Assembly: GCA_030619885.1 (NCBI GenBank)
Contig: JAUXAN010000013.1
Span: forward strand, 1-54,667
Source: a bacterium
GTDB taxonomy: Bacteria > Hydrothermota > DG-26 > JAUXAN01
Direction: 5' to 3'
DNA: 54,667 nt
Below the pieces are notes generated by a model. It made no database searches. It saw only the letters and a program-made list of their open reading frames with translations, and had not been told where the DNA came from. Position numbers and translations under genes: made by a program. Positions 40,796 through 48,394 of this stretch are shown piece after piece (the first letter of the stretch is position 1; each line of letters starts with the position of its first letter).

Positions 40796-41322
40796 ATGAA
40801 AAGAAAAACATTTATTATTGTAATATTACTTCTCGGTCTACTTCTTATCCAATCTTTTATGAGTATAATTCAGAAATCACCTACAATCGATGAGACGGCA
40901 CACCTTCCAGTAGGTCTATCATTTTTTGAAAAAGGCGATTTCAGATTGGATATTTTGCATCCACCATTGGCGAGGATGATAGATGCTTTTCCTCTTTTAT
41001 TTATGGATGTGCATACCTACTATGGACTGGGTTGGGAAAAGACTGATTTTGGGTGGTTCGGCTTCCTCTCCCCTATCATTATCTTAAAGGAATGGATGAA
41101 CAGAATCGTGAGGCAGAAGGCAAGTTCTACACTTTTCTGTTTGGAAAGCTCTCTTATGGCGGCTGTTGGTATTATTATATCCTTGCATTTTTAATCAAAG
41201 TCCCGCTTCCGCCAAATTTTTATGAATGGGTGAGAGAGTACGAACCTGTTGAGAAAATCGGATATTCGATTTTCATCTACGATATACCACACCAAAATGC
41301 TATTCATTCAAAAACATTTTAA
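40796..41322 (+). pseudogene. Remnant of a GT39-like glycosyltransferase
   Basis: Two pieces in different frames. The first (40796 to about 41060) has a signal-anchor and SPTIDETAHLPVGLSFFEKG followed by DILHPPLARMIDAFPLLF, the N-terminal catalytic loop of a PMT-type enzyme. The second, in the frame containing 41053-41322, reads LPYHYLKGMDEQNREAEGKF then FLFGKLSYGGCWYYYILAFL, which are middle-to-late motifs of the same family, and ends with PVEKIGYSIFIYDI, a typical C-terminus. Together they cover under a third of a ~550-residue enzyme, so the gene has lost the middle and is frameshifted. It ends in the solo repeat AAAAACATTTTAATAGGACG. Confidence 0.7.
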
Positions 41323-41455
41323 TAGGACGCAGATTCACGCTGATAATCGCAGATTAAGTGGGGGACCCGTCCATACGGATCCTGCGGATACGGGTTCTTT
41401 ACAAGTTTCTCTGTGTTTATCCGTCTCAGCATCCACGATGCTCCGTGTTATTTAT
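41308..41455 (+). repeat. Solo cassette end and decayed repeats
   Basis: AAAAACATTTTAATAGGACG then CAGATTCACGC (41309-41341) matches the left end of the GxxExxY cassettes including upstream context seen at 16770 and, reversed, at 52845. A CCATACGG palindrome core lies at 41371-41378, and TCTGTGTTTATCCGTCTCAG (41410-41429) recurs reversed near 6440. No gene in 41323-41495. Confidence 0.6.
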
Positions 41456-41495
41456 TGTTGACATCCTCCGTCATTTTTAGAGTTAATGGACATAG

Positions 41496-43394
41496 ATGTT
41501 TAAAATGCTACCCCTGTTTTCTGCGTGGAAGGAAATTCTCTTTTTAGCCTTTATCCTTGTAGATGCATTTTTTGTGGGAAGACAATTTTTGAAATGGTTG
41601 AAGATAAATTTTTCATCACAACTGGAAGGGGTTGTATTCTCTACAGCCATTGGATTGGGAGTTATTGCCTATTCCATTTTATTCTTAGGAGCTTGTGGAG
41701 TTTTATACAGAAGTGTTGTATGGGTTCTTTTGGTTGTCTTTTTCTTGCTATTTGTAGTAAATCCCGTTAGAAAGTTTGGAAGGGGCTTTCTTTCTGACAG
41801 ACAGGACCGATTTCTGTGTAGGAACCCGTATGGGTTCCCTACTTATATCAGTGTCGCAATAATAGTCGTAGCATTGTTTTTAACTGTTGTGAGTGCTGTT
41901 GTTCCTCCAGTATATTATGATATTCTTCTGTATCACTATGGGGCGCCAAATATATACATTCAGAATCATAAGATTGTTTATATTCCAGAAATCGTTCACT
42001 CAAATTTTCCTTTTACTGTGGAGATGCTCTATACCCTTGGACTTCTCATTGGCAAAGAGACACTCGCCAATTTGATAAATATGACATTTGGCATTCTCTC
42101 TGCTATGAGCGTCTGGTGCCTGGCAAGAAAGTATTTTAGTAAAAAAGTCGCTCTGCTTGCAACAGCAGTCTTCTCCTCTTCAGCATCGGTGATAGAACTT
42201 TCGGTTCTTCCAACGGTTGATATTGCACTTACTTTCTTCAACACGCTTCTGTTATTATCACTTTTGAACTGGTTGCATAATAGAGAACAAAGATGGCTAT
42301 ACATAATGGGGGTTTTCGCTGGAATTTGTATGGGTATTAAATATACGGCGATGCTTCTATGCTTTGGACTTGGGTTTATAATAATAGCAACCCGAATGCT
42401 GATTGATAGAGAAGGGAAACTATTCAAAAAAGTCTTTATATACTCTCTTGTGGCCTTTGCAATCTTCTCTCCATGGCTGATTAAAAATCTTTACTACACA
42501 GGAAATCCTGTTCATCCAGGATTTTATAATCTATTCGATGGGAAAGATTGGAGTCTGGAGCAGGAGAGGAAACTTGCTGAAATAGCACGCCATGTGCCCT
42601 TTAACTTTAAACAATTTCTATTATTACCCTATAATCTGCTCTTCAATTATCAAAAAGAACAGGTGGCGGGTTTTTTGGGTCTGGTATTTTCCATATTCGT
42701 TTCCACAAGTCTCGTCTTGCCCAAAAAAGATAGAATTATAAAATTTTTAATCCTTTATAGTTTAATTTATTTTATATTCTGGGCACTATCTTTCTGGATG
42801 ATAAGATTCTTAGTTCCTGTTCTTGGAGTCTTGAGTGTGATTGTAGCATATACGATTGATAGACTCCAAAATTTTAAAAGACCGATAAAGATTTTAGCAA
42901 ATATCTGTTTTATCGGATGCATAATTACAAATTTTTTTTGGTTCACATATTTCAATAAGGTGACCCATACGATTTTTTTGCGTGGAGTTTCTGCTATTGA
43001 AGAAGAGGAGTTCTTCAAAACACTCTTTCCCCCTTATTTTGCTATTGAATATGCAAATGAGCATCTTCCTCCTCAATCGTTCATTCTCTTCTTCGGGGAG
43101 ACACGCCATTCATATTGTAGGGTCAAGTATATATGCAACACCGCTTATAATAAAAACCCACTCGCAGGAATTGTCAAAGCAAGCGAAGATGGGAAGGAGA
43201 TTCTGAAGGGATTGCACAGATTGGGAATAACCCATATAGTCTTTTCTCCATCTGAAGCCAGCAGATTGGAGAAGGGTTGGTCTTATCTGGACTGGGAGGC
43301 AGAGGATTACAACAAATTCAATCGATTTTTATCAGAATCGGTAGAAATTATGTATCATAGATACGGTATCTTTCTTCTCAAGATCAAATATTAA
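41496..43394 (+). CDS. Membrane glycosyltransferase (GT39/DUF-like) with in-frame repeat insertion
   Basis: A 632-residue polytopic protein with about twelve hydrophobic helices and a C-terminal soluble domain. The external loop with VPPVYYDILLYHYGAPNIYI near residue 130 resembles the acidic catalytic loop of PMT-fold enzymes in polysaccharide clusters. Residues ~89-115 (NPVRKFGRGFLSDRQDRFLC, then RNPYGFPTY) are encoded by two known repeat types: a CCCGTTAGAAA hairpin and GGAACCCGTATGGGTTCC. They lie in a cytoplasmic or external loop between hydrophobic segments, so the frame is kept. TTGACA at 41458-41463 and GTTAAT at 41482-41487 predict +1 near the ATG. Confidence 0.75.
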   Translation: MFKMLPLFSAWKEILFLAFILVDAFFVGRQFLKWLKINFSSQLEGVVFSTAIGLGVIAYSILFLGACGVLYRSVVWVLLVVFFLLFVVNPVRKFGRGFLSDRQDRFLCRNPYGFPTYISVAIIVVALFLTVVSAVVPPVYYDILLYHYGAPNIYIQNHKIVYIPEIVHSNFPFTVEMLYTLGLLIGKETLANLINMTFGILSAMSVWCLARKYFSKKVALLATAVFSSSASVIELSVLPTVDIALTFFNTLLLLSLLNWLHNREQRWLYIMGVFAGICMGIKYTAMLLCFGLGFIIIATRMLIDREGKLFKKVFIYSLVAFAIFSPWLIKNLYYTGNPVHPGFYNLFDGKDWSLEQERKLAEIARHVPFNFKQFLLLPYNLLFNYQKEQVAGFLGLVFSIFVSTSLVLPKKDRIIKFLILYSLIYFIFWALSFWMIRFLVPVLGVLSVIVAYTIDRLQNFKRPIKILANICFIGCIITNFFWFTYFNKVTHTIFLRGVSAIEEEEFFKTLFPPYFAIEYANEHLPPQSFILFFGETRHSYCRVKYICNTAYNKNPLAGIVKASEDGKEILKGLHRLGITHIVFSPSEASRLEKGWSYLDWEAEDYNKFNRFLSESVEIMYHRYGIFLLKIKY

Positions 43395-43567
43395 CCCAGA
43401 TTATGCGTTAATCTGGGAAATACCAATATTACCAAATCCAAAATTTAAAGTAAATCCCAATTTCCAAATTCCAAAAGAGCATGTCTCTATAGATCCGAAA
43501 ATGTAGTATTTATTTACTTTGGATTTGATAGTATTTGGATTTTGAAATTACGCCAACGGCGTTGGCG
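43395..43567 (+). repeat. Gene-free repeats between convergent genes
   Basis: CCCAGATTA/TAATCTGGG hairpin near 43396-43419, then inverted blocks related to CCAAATCCAAAATTTAAAG versus CTTTGGATTTGATAGTATTTGG, and the palindrome CGCCAACGGCGTTGGCG at 43551-43567. None has a proper T-tract. Confidence 0.5.
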
Positions 43568-44110
43568 TTAGTGGACTATTCCGAGCCAGTCTTTGAATAG
43601 GAAGAGGAACCGCCCGATTGCGAGCGAGATTCTTGCCATCACCGTATAACCGAATGAAGCACCGAACCCAACCATCACGAATACTATTCCAACCTTCGAT
43701 GCCGCACCCAGAGTTCCCTTATGTTCCTTTGAGAAGAAGAAGTATATGACGGTGCATACTACTCCGATTAAAATTATGACAGCCCAGATCCCACCCAATG
43801 TGGTTGTGAACGATCCTTTAGTGAGGATGGTTCCTTGAAGTTGACGAAATATGGATGCTTCCAACACCGTGGGGATATAGAGTCCCATGTAATAGCCGAG
43901 ATAGAATGCGATTGGGATGCGAACCAACCACGATATTCTTGTTATGAATCGGGTAATGTATAGAAGACCGATAAAGGCGGGGATAAGTAATAGGAAATTT
44001 ACCTCGTTGACAGGATTGAATAGACCCGGGCTTAAACCTTCCTTTGTTACTTGAATAGTTGCTGTTTTGAGAGGGTTCGCTAATACAGGGAGAAAGACAT
44101 TGTGATACAT
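43568..44110 (-). CDS. Conserved multi-pass membrane protein, possibly 5'-frameshifted
   Basis: At least 180 residues with five hydrophobic helices (e.g. NFLLLIPAFIGLLYITRFIT, IPIAFYLGYYMGLYIP, GIWAVIILIGVVCTVIYFFF). In the same frame upstream of ATG 44110 the sequence continues as ENPFYRAAEYLFVGISNGYF, which looks like genuine protein, back to a TAA, with no start codon. A strong AGGAGGAGG and ATG (44187) exist but in another frame that closes after 35 codons. A one- or two-base indel near 44150-44185 would join them. I do not recognise the function. Confidence 0.55.
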   Translation of the reverse strand: MYHNVFLPVLANPLKTATIQVTKEGLSPGLFNPVNEVNFLLLIPAFIGLLYITRFITRISWLVRIPIAFYLGYYMGLYIPTVLEASIFRQLQGTILTKGSFTTTLGGIWAVIILIGVVCTVIYFFFSKEHKGTLGAASKVGIVFVMVGFGASFGYTVMARISLAIGRFLFLFKDWLGIVH

Positions 44111-44183
44111 AAAGGCAATGAAATAGCCATTAGAAATACCAACAAAGAGATATTCTGCAGCACGGTAGAAGGGATTTTCTTTT

Positions 44184-44499
44184 TCATCTCTTCCTCCTCC
44201 TTACTGCAAAATAGCCGATATTACCTAAAATCACGAAGACCATAATTGCAATATGGGCTATAGATTGTGAACTCATCCCCTCAGCAGCCTTCCTTCTTCC
44301 GCCTACATCCCATTTCTTCGATACAAGTTCCTCATATTCTGCTGCCCCTTTCATCCCGCACAACATCCCCGAGAATTGACCTGTAGACTTTATACTGCTT
44401 TAATAGCTCATCATCGGCTGAAAGTTGCCAGTTGACGATGATACTACCACCGCCATCATCGGGTGCATCTTTAGCAATGATGTTGGTTGGTGGTGAAAT
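44184..44499 (-). pseudogene. C-terminal remnant of an FN3-domain surface protein
   Basis: Two frames. One encodes ISPPTNIIAKDAPDDGGGSI followed by IVNWQLSADDELLKQYKVYR, a fibronectin type III domain of the kind in secreted proteins. After a shift near 44325 the other encodes YEELVSKKWDVGGRRKAAEG and a C-terminal anchor IAHIAIMVFVILGNIGYFAV plus RRRKR. The N-terminal part of the protein is gone; the sequence begins abruptly near 44500 beside repeats. It lies just upstream of the membrane protein, with which it shares a stop/start overlap. Confidence 0.55.
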
Positions 44500-44577
44500 C
44501 TAATTAAACAGAACTAAAAGGATAGCAATAAAATTCACAAAAAAACATATGTTTTACAAACTCCTTGTCAATAAAAA

Positions 44578-44680
44578 ATTGACCACAGAGAACACAGAGT
44601 TCAAAGAAAAAAGGAGAAAGGGGAAATTGTCCATACGGATCCGTTGCACAGCATCCGTATGGAATAGACGGTTCGTAGGT
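44578..44680 (+). repeat. Repeat block with full CCATACGG...CCGTATGG unit
   Basis: CCACAGAGAACACAGAG repeat (44581-44597) followed by CCATACGG (44631-44638), GATCCGTTGCACAGCATC and CCGTATGG (44655-44662). This is the clearest complete 32-bp form of the long palindrome. No gene in 44500-44747. Confidence 0.6.
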
Positions 44681-44711
44681 TGCTTTAGTCTACGAACTCG
44701 GCAATTTTTTC

Positions 44712-44740
44712 TTGACAAGAAGTTAGTTTTTTTGTATATT
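44712..44740 (+). promoter_or_regulatory. Promoter of gmhA operon, leaderless
   Basis: TTGACA at 44712-44717, 17-base spacer, TATATT at 44735-44740. Predicted +1 at 44747-44748 coincides with the A of the gmhA ATG. No Shine-Dalgarno. Confidence 0.7.
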
Positions 44741-44747
44741 AAATAAA

Positions 44748-45317
44748 ATGAGGTTTATAGATCAGATTAATGAGGAAATAGAAGAGAGCATCAAAATAAG
44801 TGAAGATTTAATGAACATTACCTCTGAAATTTCGAAGGCTGTGGAACTTGTCTTAAAGACTTTCAAATCGGGTTGCAGGATATTTCTCTGTGGTAACGGT
44901 GGTTCTGCCGCAGACGCTCAACATATAGCCTGTGAACTGGTAGGTAAATTTCTGAAAATAAGGGATGGTCTTCCTGCAATAGCATTGACAACAGACACTT
45001 CTGTTATAACGAGTATATCAAATGATTTTGGTTATGATAAGGTATTTTCAAGACAGATTGATACACTTGGAAAAAAAGGTGATGCCCTTGTAGCAATCAG
45101 TACGTCGGGAAGCTCGAAGAACGTTTTACTTGCAGTGGATTGTGCAAAAAAACGACGGATGAACACTATAGCATTGACAGGCTGCGACGGTGGCGAACTC
45201 AAAAAGATGGTAGATATATCAATTGTGGTTCCCTCGTGTAAAACTCCAAGAATCCAGGAGGCGCACATAACTATAGGACACATACTCTCCAAAATAGTCG
45301 AGAGAGAGTTTTTCTAA
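44748..45317 (+). CDS. gmhA: Sedoheptulose-7-phosphate isomerase (phosphoheptose isomerase)
   Basis: Makes D-glycero-D-manno-heptose 7-phosphate, the first step to ADP- or GDP-heptose for surface glycans. 189 residues, one SIS domain: CRIFLCGNGGSAADAQHIAC near residue 43, LTTDTSVITSISNDFGYDKV near 84, VAISTSGSSKNVLLAVDCAK near 115 and C-terminal IQEAHITIGHILSKIVE with the catalytic His region. Full length. The donor could serve the GT9 enzyme at 25 kb. First gene of gmhA-ispE-spoVG-tRNA-Gln. Confidence 0.93.
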   Translation: MRFIDQINEEIEESIKISEDLMNITSEISKAVELVLKTFKSGCRIFLCGNGGSAADAQHIACELVGKFLKIRDGLPAIALTTDTSVITSISNDFGYDKVFSRQIDTLGKKGDALVAISTSGSSKNVLLAVDCAKKRRMNTIALTGCDGGELKKMVDISIVVPSCKTPRIQEAHITIGHILSKIVEREFF

Positions 45318-46186
45318 TGAATACTCTGGTACTGAAATCTTTTGCCAAGATAAATTTAGGAATCGAAATCGTTGGTAAAAGGAAAGATGGTTATCATAAC
45401 GTAAGAACAATTCTCCAGAGCATAACTCTTCATGACAAGATCACACTCAGAAAATACAGTAACGGTATAAGAATAAGATGCACGATGCCGTTGGTTCCAA
45501 CGGATGAGAGGAACTTAGTTTACAAAGCGGCTGATATATTCTTTAAAAAGAAGAAGATGAATTCAGGCATTAAAATCGCTATAAGAAAAAATATCCCTGT
45601 TGGAGCAGGGTTAGGTGGAGGGAGTTCAAATGCGGCAGCAACATTGAGGGGGTTGAACGAACTATTTAACGGTGGGATGGCTTATAGGGAACTCTTTCAG
45701 ATGTCGAAGAAATTGGGAAGTGATGTTCCTTTCTTCTTGAAAGGTGGCACTGCACTGGCAGAGGGGAGAGGAGATAAATTAAGTTACATTAACTGTGTTC
45801 CCAATTTTTGGGCAGTAATCGTTTTTCCTGGTTTCTCGATTTCAAGTTTACGTACATACGAAAGATTAGACCCCAAAGAATTTTCTTCAAACAGTAAAAA
45901 AGTACTAAAAGTAGAATCCCTTCTGAATGCGATAAAAAGGAACAATTTAGAGAAATTGTGCAAAAATTTAATGAATGGGTTTGAGGATGTGATATTTAAA
46001 AAACATTCAGAGATAAAGAAAATCAAAGAAGGACTTGTATCTAAAAGAGCAATTGGTGCTTCCTTATGTGGCAGCGGGTCTTCAGTTTTTGGAGTTTTTA
46101 AAACCAAAGACCAGGCAGAAAAAACCCTCTTACACTTTTCAGATTTAGGATATTCGGTATGGATAGTGAAAAGTTGTAAGGGGTGA
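45317..46186 (+). CDS. ispE: 4-diphosphocytidyl-2-C-methyl-D-erythritol kinase
   Basis: GHMP kinase of the MEP isoprenoid pathway; provides precursors for undecaprenol, the carrier used by the glycan genes here. 289 residues, full length. N-terminal SFAKINLGIEIVGKRKDGYH, ATP-binding NIPVGAGLGGGSSNAAATL near residue 92, LGSDVPFFLKGGTALAEGRG near 132, and C-terminal GASLCGSGSSVFGVF. Start overlaps the gmhA stop by one base (TAATG). Confidence 0.95.
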   Translation: MNTLVLKSFAKINLGIEIVGKRKDGYHNVRTILQSITLHDKITLRKYSNGIRIRCTMPLVPTDERNLVYKAADIFFKKKKMNSGIKIAIRKNIPVGAGLGGGSSNAAATLRGLNELFNGGMAYRELFQMSKKLGSDVPFFLKGGTALAEGRGDKLSYINCVPNFWAVIVFPGFSISSLRTYERLDPKEFSSNSKKVLKVESLLNAIKRNNLEKLCKNLMNGFEDVIFKKHSEIKKIKEGLVSKRAIGASLCGSGSSVFGVFKTKDQAEKTLLHFSDLGYSVWIVKSCKG

Positions 46187-46197
46187 CAGGAGTAAAA

Positions 46198-46494
46198 ATG
46201 GAGATCACAGAAGTCAGGGTTTATTTAAGAAACGAACCCAAGATAAAGGCGGTTTGTAATGTTACTTTCGATAATTGTTTCGTCGTAAAAGGTATTAAAG
46301 TTGTAGAGGGGAAAAATGGATATATAGTAGGTATGCCCAGTTTCAAGGGAAGAAATGGGCAGTATAGAGATATCGCTCATCCGATAAATAGCGAAATGCG
46401 AAAGAAAATGGAGGAGGCAGTTCTCAACTCTTATAAAGAAGAGTTAGAAAAACAGGCCAAACCATCGGGTATTCCACAAACACCTGGAGATTAA
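46198..46494 (+). CDS. spoVG: SpoVG family regulator
   Basis: A 98-residue protein matching SpoVG: MEITEVRVYLRNEPKIKAVC, then CFVVKGIKVVEGKNGYIVGM, PSFKGRNGQYRDIAHPINSE. SpoVG is a site-specific DNA/RNA-binding protein that is widely found outside spore formers and often next to ispE and prs, as here. The start at ATG 46198 has AGGAG six bases upstream; the GTG at 46183 is 15 bases earlier and would overlap ispE. tRNA-Gln begins two bases after the stop. Confidence 0.93.
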   Translation: MEITEVRVYLRNEPKIKAVCNVTFDNCFVVKGIKVVEGKNGYIVGMPSFKGRNGQYRDIAHPINSEMRKKMEEAVLNSYKEELEKQAKPSGIPQTPGD

Positions 46495-46496
46495 TT

Positions 46497-46568
46497 TGGG
46501 GTGTAGGCAAGTGGCAAGCCATCCGCCTTTGGAGCGGACATTCGGAGGTTCGAATCCTCCCACCCCAG
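46497..46568 (+). tRNA. tRNA-Gln (TTG anticodon)
   Basis: Acceptor TGGGGTG pairs with CACCCCA, discriminator G. D-arm AGGCAAGTGGCAAGCCA, anticodon stem TCCGC/GCGGA with loop CTTTGGA (anticodon TTG), T-arm GGAGG-TTCGAAT-CCTCC. CCA is not encoded. It lies in the spoVG transcript and is probably released by processing. Confidence 0.95.
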
Positions 46569-46584
46569 GAACGCTCACGGACCC

Positions 46585-46635
46585 ATCGCACACGACCCGT
46601 ATGGTCACAGATCCTATCCCTATGGCTCTGTGAAC
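46585..46635 (+). repeat. Palindrome-family repeat upstream of prs
   Basis: ACGACCCGTATGGTCACAGA (46593-46612) shares the core of the family; TCACAGATCC and GGCTCTGTGAACGGAT form imperfect arms around it. It provides most of the prs leader. Confidence 0.5.
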
Positions 46636-46651
46636 GGATATAGGAGGTAAG

Positions 46652-47596
46652 ATGTACGATGACTTGAAGTTAATCACAGGTAATTCTAATAAAACTTTGG
46701 CAAAAGCTATTGCAAAAAAACTTGGGGTTGAACTCACTGATACACAGGTTTCCAGATTTTCCGATGGGGAGATCAGAGTTAAAATAAATGAGAATATCAG
46801 AGGAAAAGAAGTTTTCGTTGTTCAATCAACCCATCCACCTGCAGAAAATTTACTTGAACTATTAATTATGCTCGATGCAGTTCGAAGGGCATCGGCAGAA
46901 AAAATTACTGCCGTCATACCATATTTTGGATATGGGCGACAGGACAGAAAAGACCAACCCAGGGTCCCAGTTACAGCAAAACTCATCGCTAATCTCGTCA
47001 CAGAAGCAGGGGCAGACAGAGTTCTCACAATAGACCTGCATGCAGGGCAGATTCAGGGATTCTTTGATATACCTGTAGACCACCTATTTGGCTCCCAGAT
47101 TCTTCTCGATTACTTCAAGAGGAAGAGAATAAAGAATGTGGTTATGGTTTCACCCGATGTAGGGGGTATAAAAGTTACAAGGTCCTGTGCAAAACGGATG
47201 GGTTCTTCACTTGCTTTGATAGATAAACGGAGACCTGCGCCAAACGAGTCTGAAGTTATGAATGTTATAGGTGAGATAAAAGATAAGAACGCTCTCATTA
47301 TTGATGATTTAGTTGATACAGCAGGTACACTCACAGAAGCGGCTTCTGCCCTTATTGAAAACGGGGCAAAGAGTGTTCGTGCAGGAGCGACACATCCTGT
47401 CCTTTCAGGTAATGCCATCGAAAGATTGGAAAAATCACCCATAGAGAAACTGATTGTGACCGATACAGTCCCACTTCCAAAAGAAAAGCGGATTCATAAG
47501 ATAGAAATCCTTACCGTCTCCGACATCCTTGCAGAGGCGATTAAAAGAATTCACGAAGAAAAGTCAATCAGTATTCTCTTCGAGCCTTATGATTGA
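46652..47596 (+). CDS. prs: Ribose-phosphate pyrophosphokinase
   Basis: Makes PRPP from ribose 5-phosphate and ATP. 314 residues, full length. DDLKLITGNSNKTLAKAIAK at the start, the DGE catalytic loop QVSRFSDGEIRVKINENIRG near residue 31, YFGYGRQDRKDQPRVPVTAK near residue 90 and the PRPP signature ALIIDDLVDTAGTLTEAA near residue 210. AGGAGG precedes the ATG. The spoVG-prs neighbourhood is common. Its stop overlaps gatC by eight bases. Confidence 0.96.
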   Translation: MYDDLKLITGNSNKTLAKAIAKKLGVELTDTQVSRFSDGEIRVKINENIRGKEVFVVQSTHPPAENLLELLIMLDAVRRASAEKITAVIPYFGYGRQDRKDQPRVPVTAKLIANLVTEAGADRVLTIDLHAGQIQGFFDIPVDHLFGSQILLDYFKRKRIKNVVMVSPDVGGIKVTRSCAKRMGSSLALIDKRRPAPNESEVMNVIGEIKDKNALIIDDLVDTAGTLTEAASALIENGAKSVRAGATHPVLSGNAIERLEKSPIEKLIVTDTVPLPKEKRIHKIEILTVSDILAEAIKRIHEEKSISILFEPYD

Positions 47597-47870
47597 AAAG
47601 AGCGAAGTTGAACATATCAGTGAGTTAGCTCAACTTCACCTCACAGAAAAAGAGAAAGAAATTTTTGCCCACCAGTTCACAGAAATTCTCAATTATTTCG
47701 AAAAATTGAAAGAGATAGCCATTGAGAGAGTTGAGCCACTCTCGCATATAGTAGACTTACATAACCCCACAAGAGAGGATAGAGAGCAAAAACCTCTTCA
47801 AAAAGGTCTCTCTTTAAATAATGCACCCTAGGTAGAAAATGGATATTTTAAAGTTCCAAAAGTGGTGTAG
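47589..47870 (+). pseudogene. gatC: gatC with in-frame TAG near its end
   Basis: GatC is the small subunit of the tRNA-dependent amidotransferase GatCAB. The frame from ATG 47589 encodes SEVEHISELAQLHLTEKEKE ... EPLSHIVDLHNPTREDREQK ... LSLNNAP and then TAG (47829-47831). The same frame continues as VENGYFKVPKVV and TAG (47868), which is the highly conserved GatC tail (NAPxxxxGYFxVPKVV). So a single nonsense codon has cut off the last 12 residues, or the TAG is read through. TAG is used as a normal stop elsewhere in this window, so truncation is likelier. The gene sits directly before the broken gatA. Confidence 0.75.
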
Positions 47871-47875
47871 TCCCT

Positions 47876-48281
47876 ATGGAATTATGCGATAGACCTGTGT
47901 TAGAACTGAACTCGCTTTTAAAAAAAGGAGAAATAACTTTCTTCGATATAACAGAATCCATATTGAAAAGAATAGAATCTGTCGAACAAAAGACGAATGC
48001 ATACATCACTTTACTCGAAGAGAAGATATTTAAAAAGGCGGAGGAGTTAGATAAAAAGGTCAACAGAAAGACCAAATTTCCTGTTCTCACAGGTATCCCA
48101 ATAGCAGTCAAGGATAATATATGTACAATACGACCCGTATGGGCGACCTGCGGATAATCTTCCCGTAGGTTTACAGATAATAGGAAAGCCATTTGATAAA
48201 TTTATGGTATTGAGGGTTGCATATGCTTATGAGTCAAATACTGAATGGCACACAAAGAGACCCCAAGAAACTGTCCAATGA
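47876..48281 (+). pseudogene. gatA: gatA with large internal deletion at a repeat
   Basis: Amidase subunit of GatCAB, normally about 480 residues. The N-terminal 85 residues are present (LNSLLKKGEITFFDITESIL, VLTGIPIAVKDNICT) and end at the catalytic-Lys region. They run into ATACGACCCGTATG then GGCGACCTGCGG (48128-48152), a copy of the palindromic element, and stop at TAA 48155. In another frame from 48150 the authentic C-terminus resumes: DNLPVGLQIIGKPFD then LRVAYAYESNTEWHTKRP, ending TGA 48279-48281. About 350 codons, including the Ser-cisSer-Lys triad serines, are missing. Either a true deletion between element copies or a misassembly. Confidence 0.85.
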
Positions 48282-48289
48282 CCCCGTTC

Positions 48290-48394
48290 TGTCATTGCGA
48301 GCGACCACTTCGCTGTCGCTCAGTGCAAGCTCTGGGAGCGTGGCAATCTCGTCGACAAAAATGAGATTGCTTCCCCATACGGGTCGCAATGACA
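48290..48394 (+). mobile_element. MITE-like element at the miaA 5' end
   Basis: A 105-bp unit with perfect 11-bp ends TGTCATTGCGA (48290-48300) and TCGCAATGACA (48384-48394), the end sequence of a class of palindromic repeats seen in many bacterial genomes (GTCATTGCGAGC...GGCAATCTCG...GAGATTGCTTC). CCCATACGGG (48374-48383), a core of the smaller palindrome family, lies in its right arm. It follows the gatA remnant by eight bases and supplies the start codon of miaA. Confidence 0.75.

Noticed and set aside
48217-48360. N-terminal extension of miaA by 48 codons
   Set aside because: It would translate the end of the gatA remnant and the MITE-like repeat out of their natural frame; ATG 48361 is more economical.
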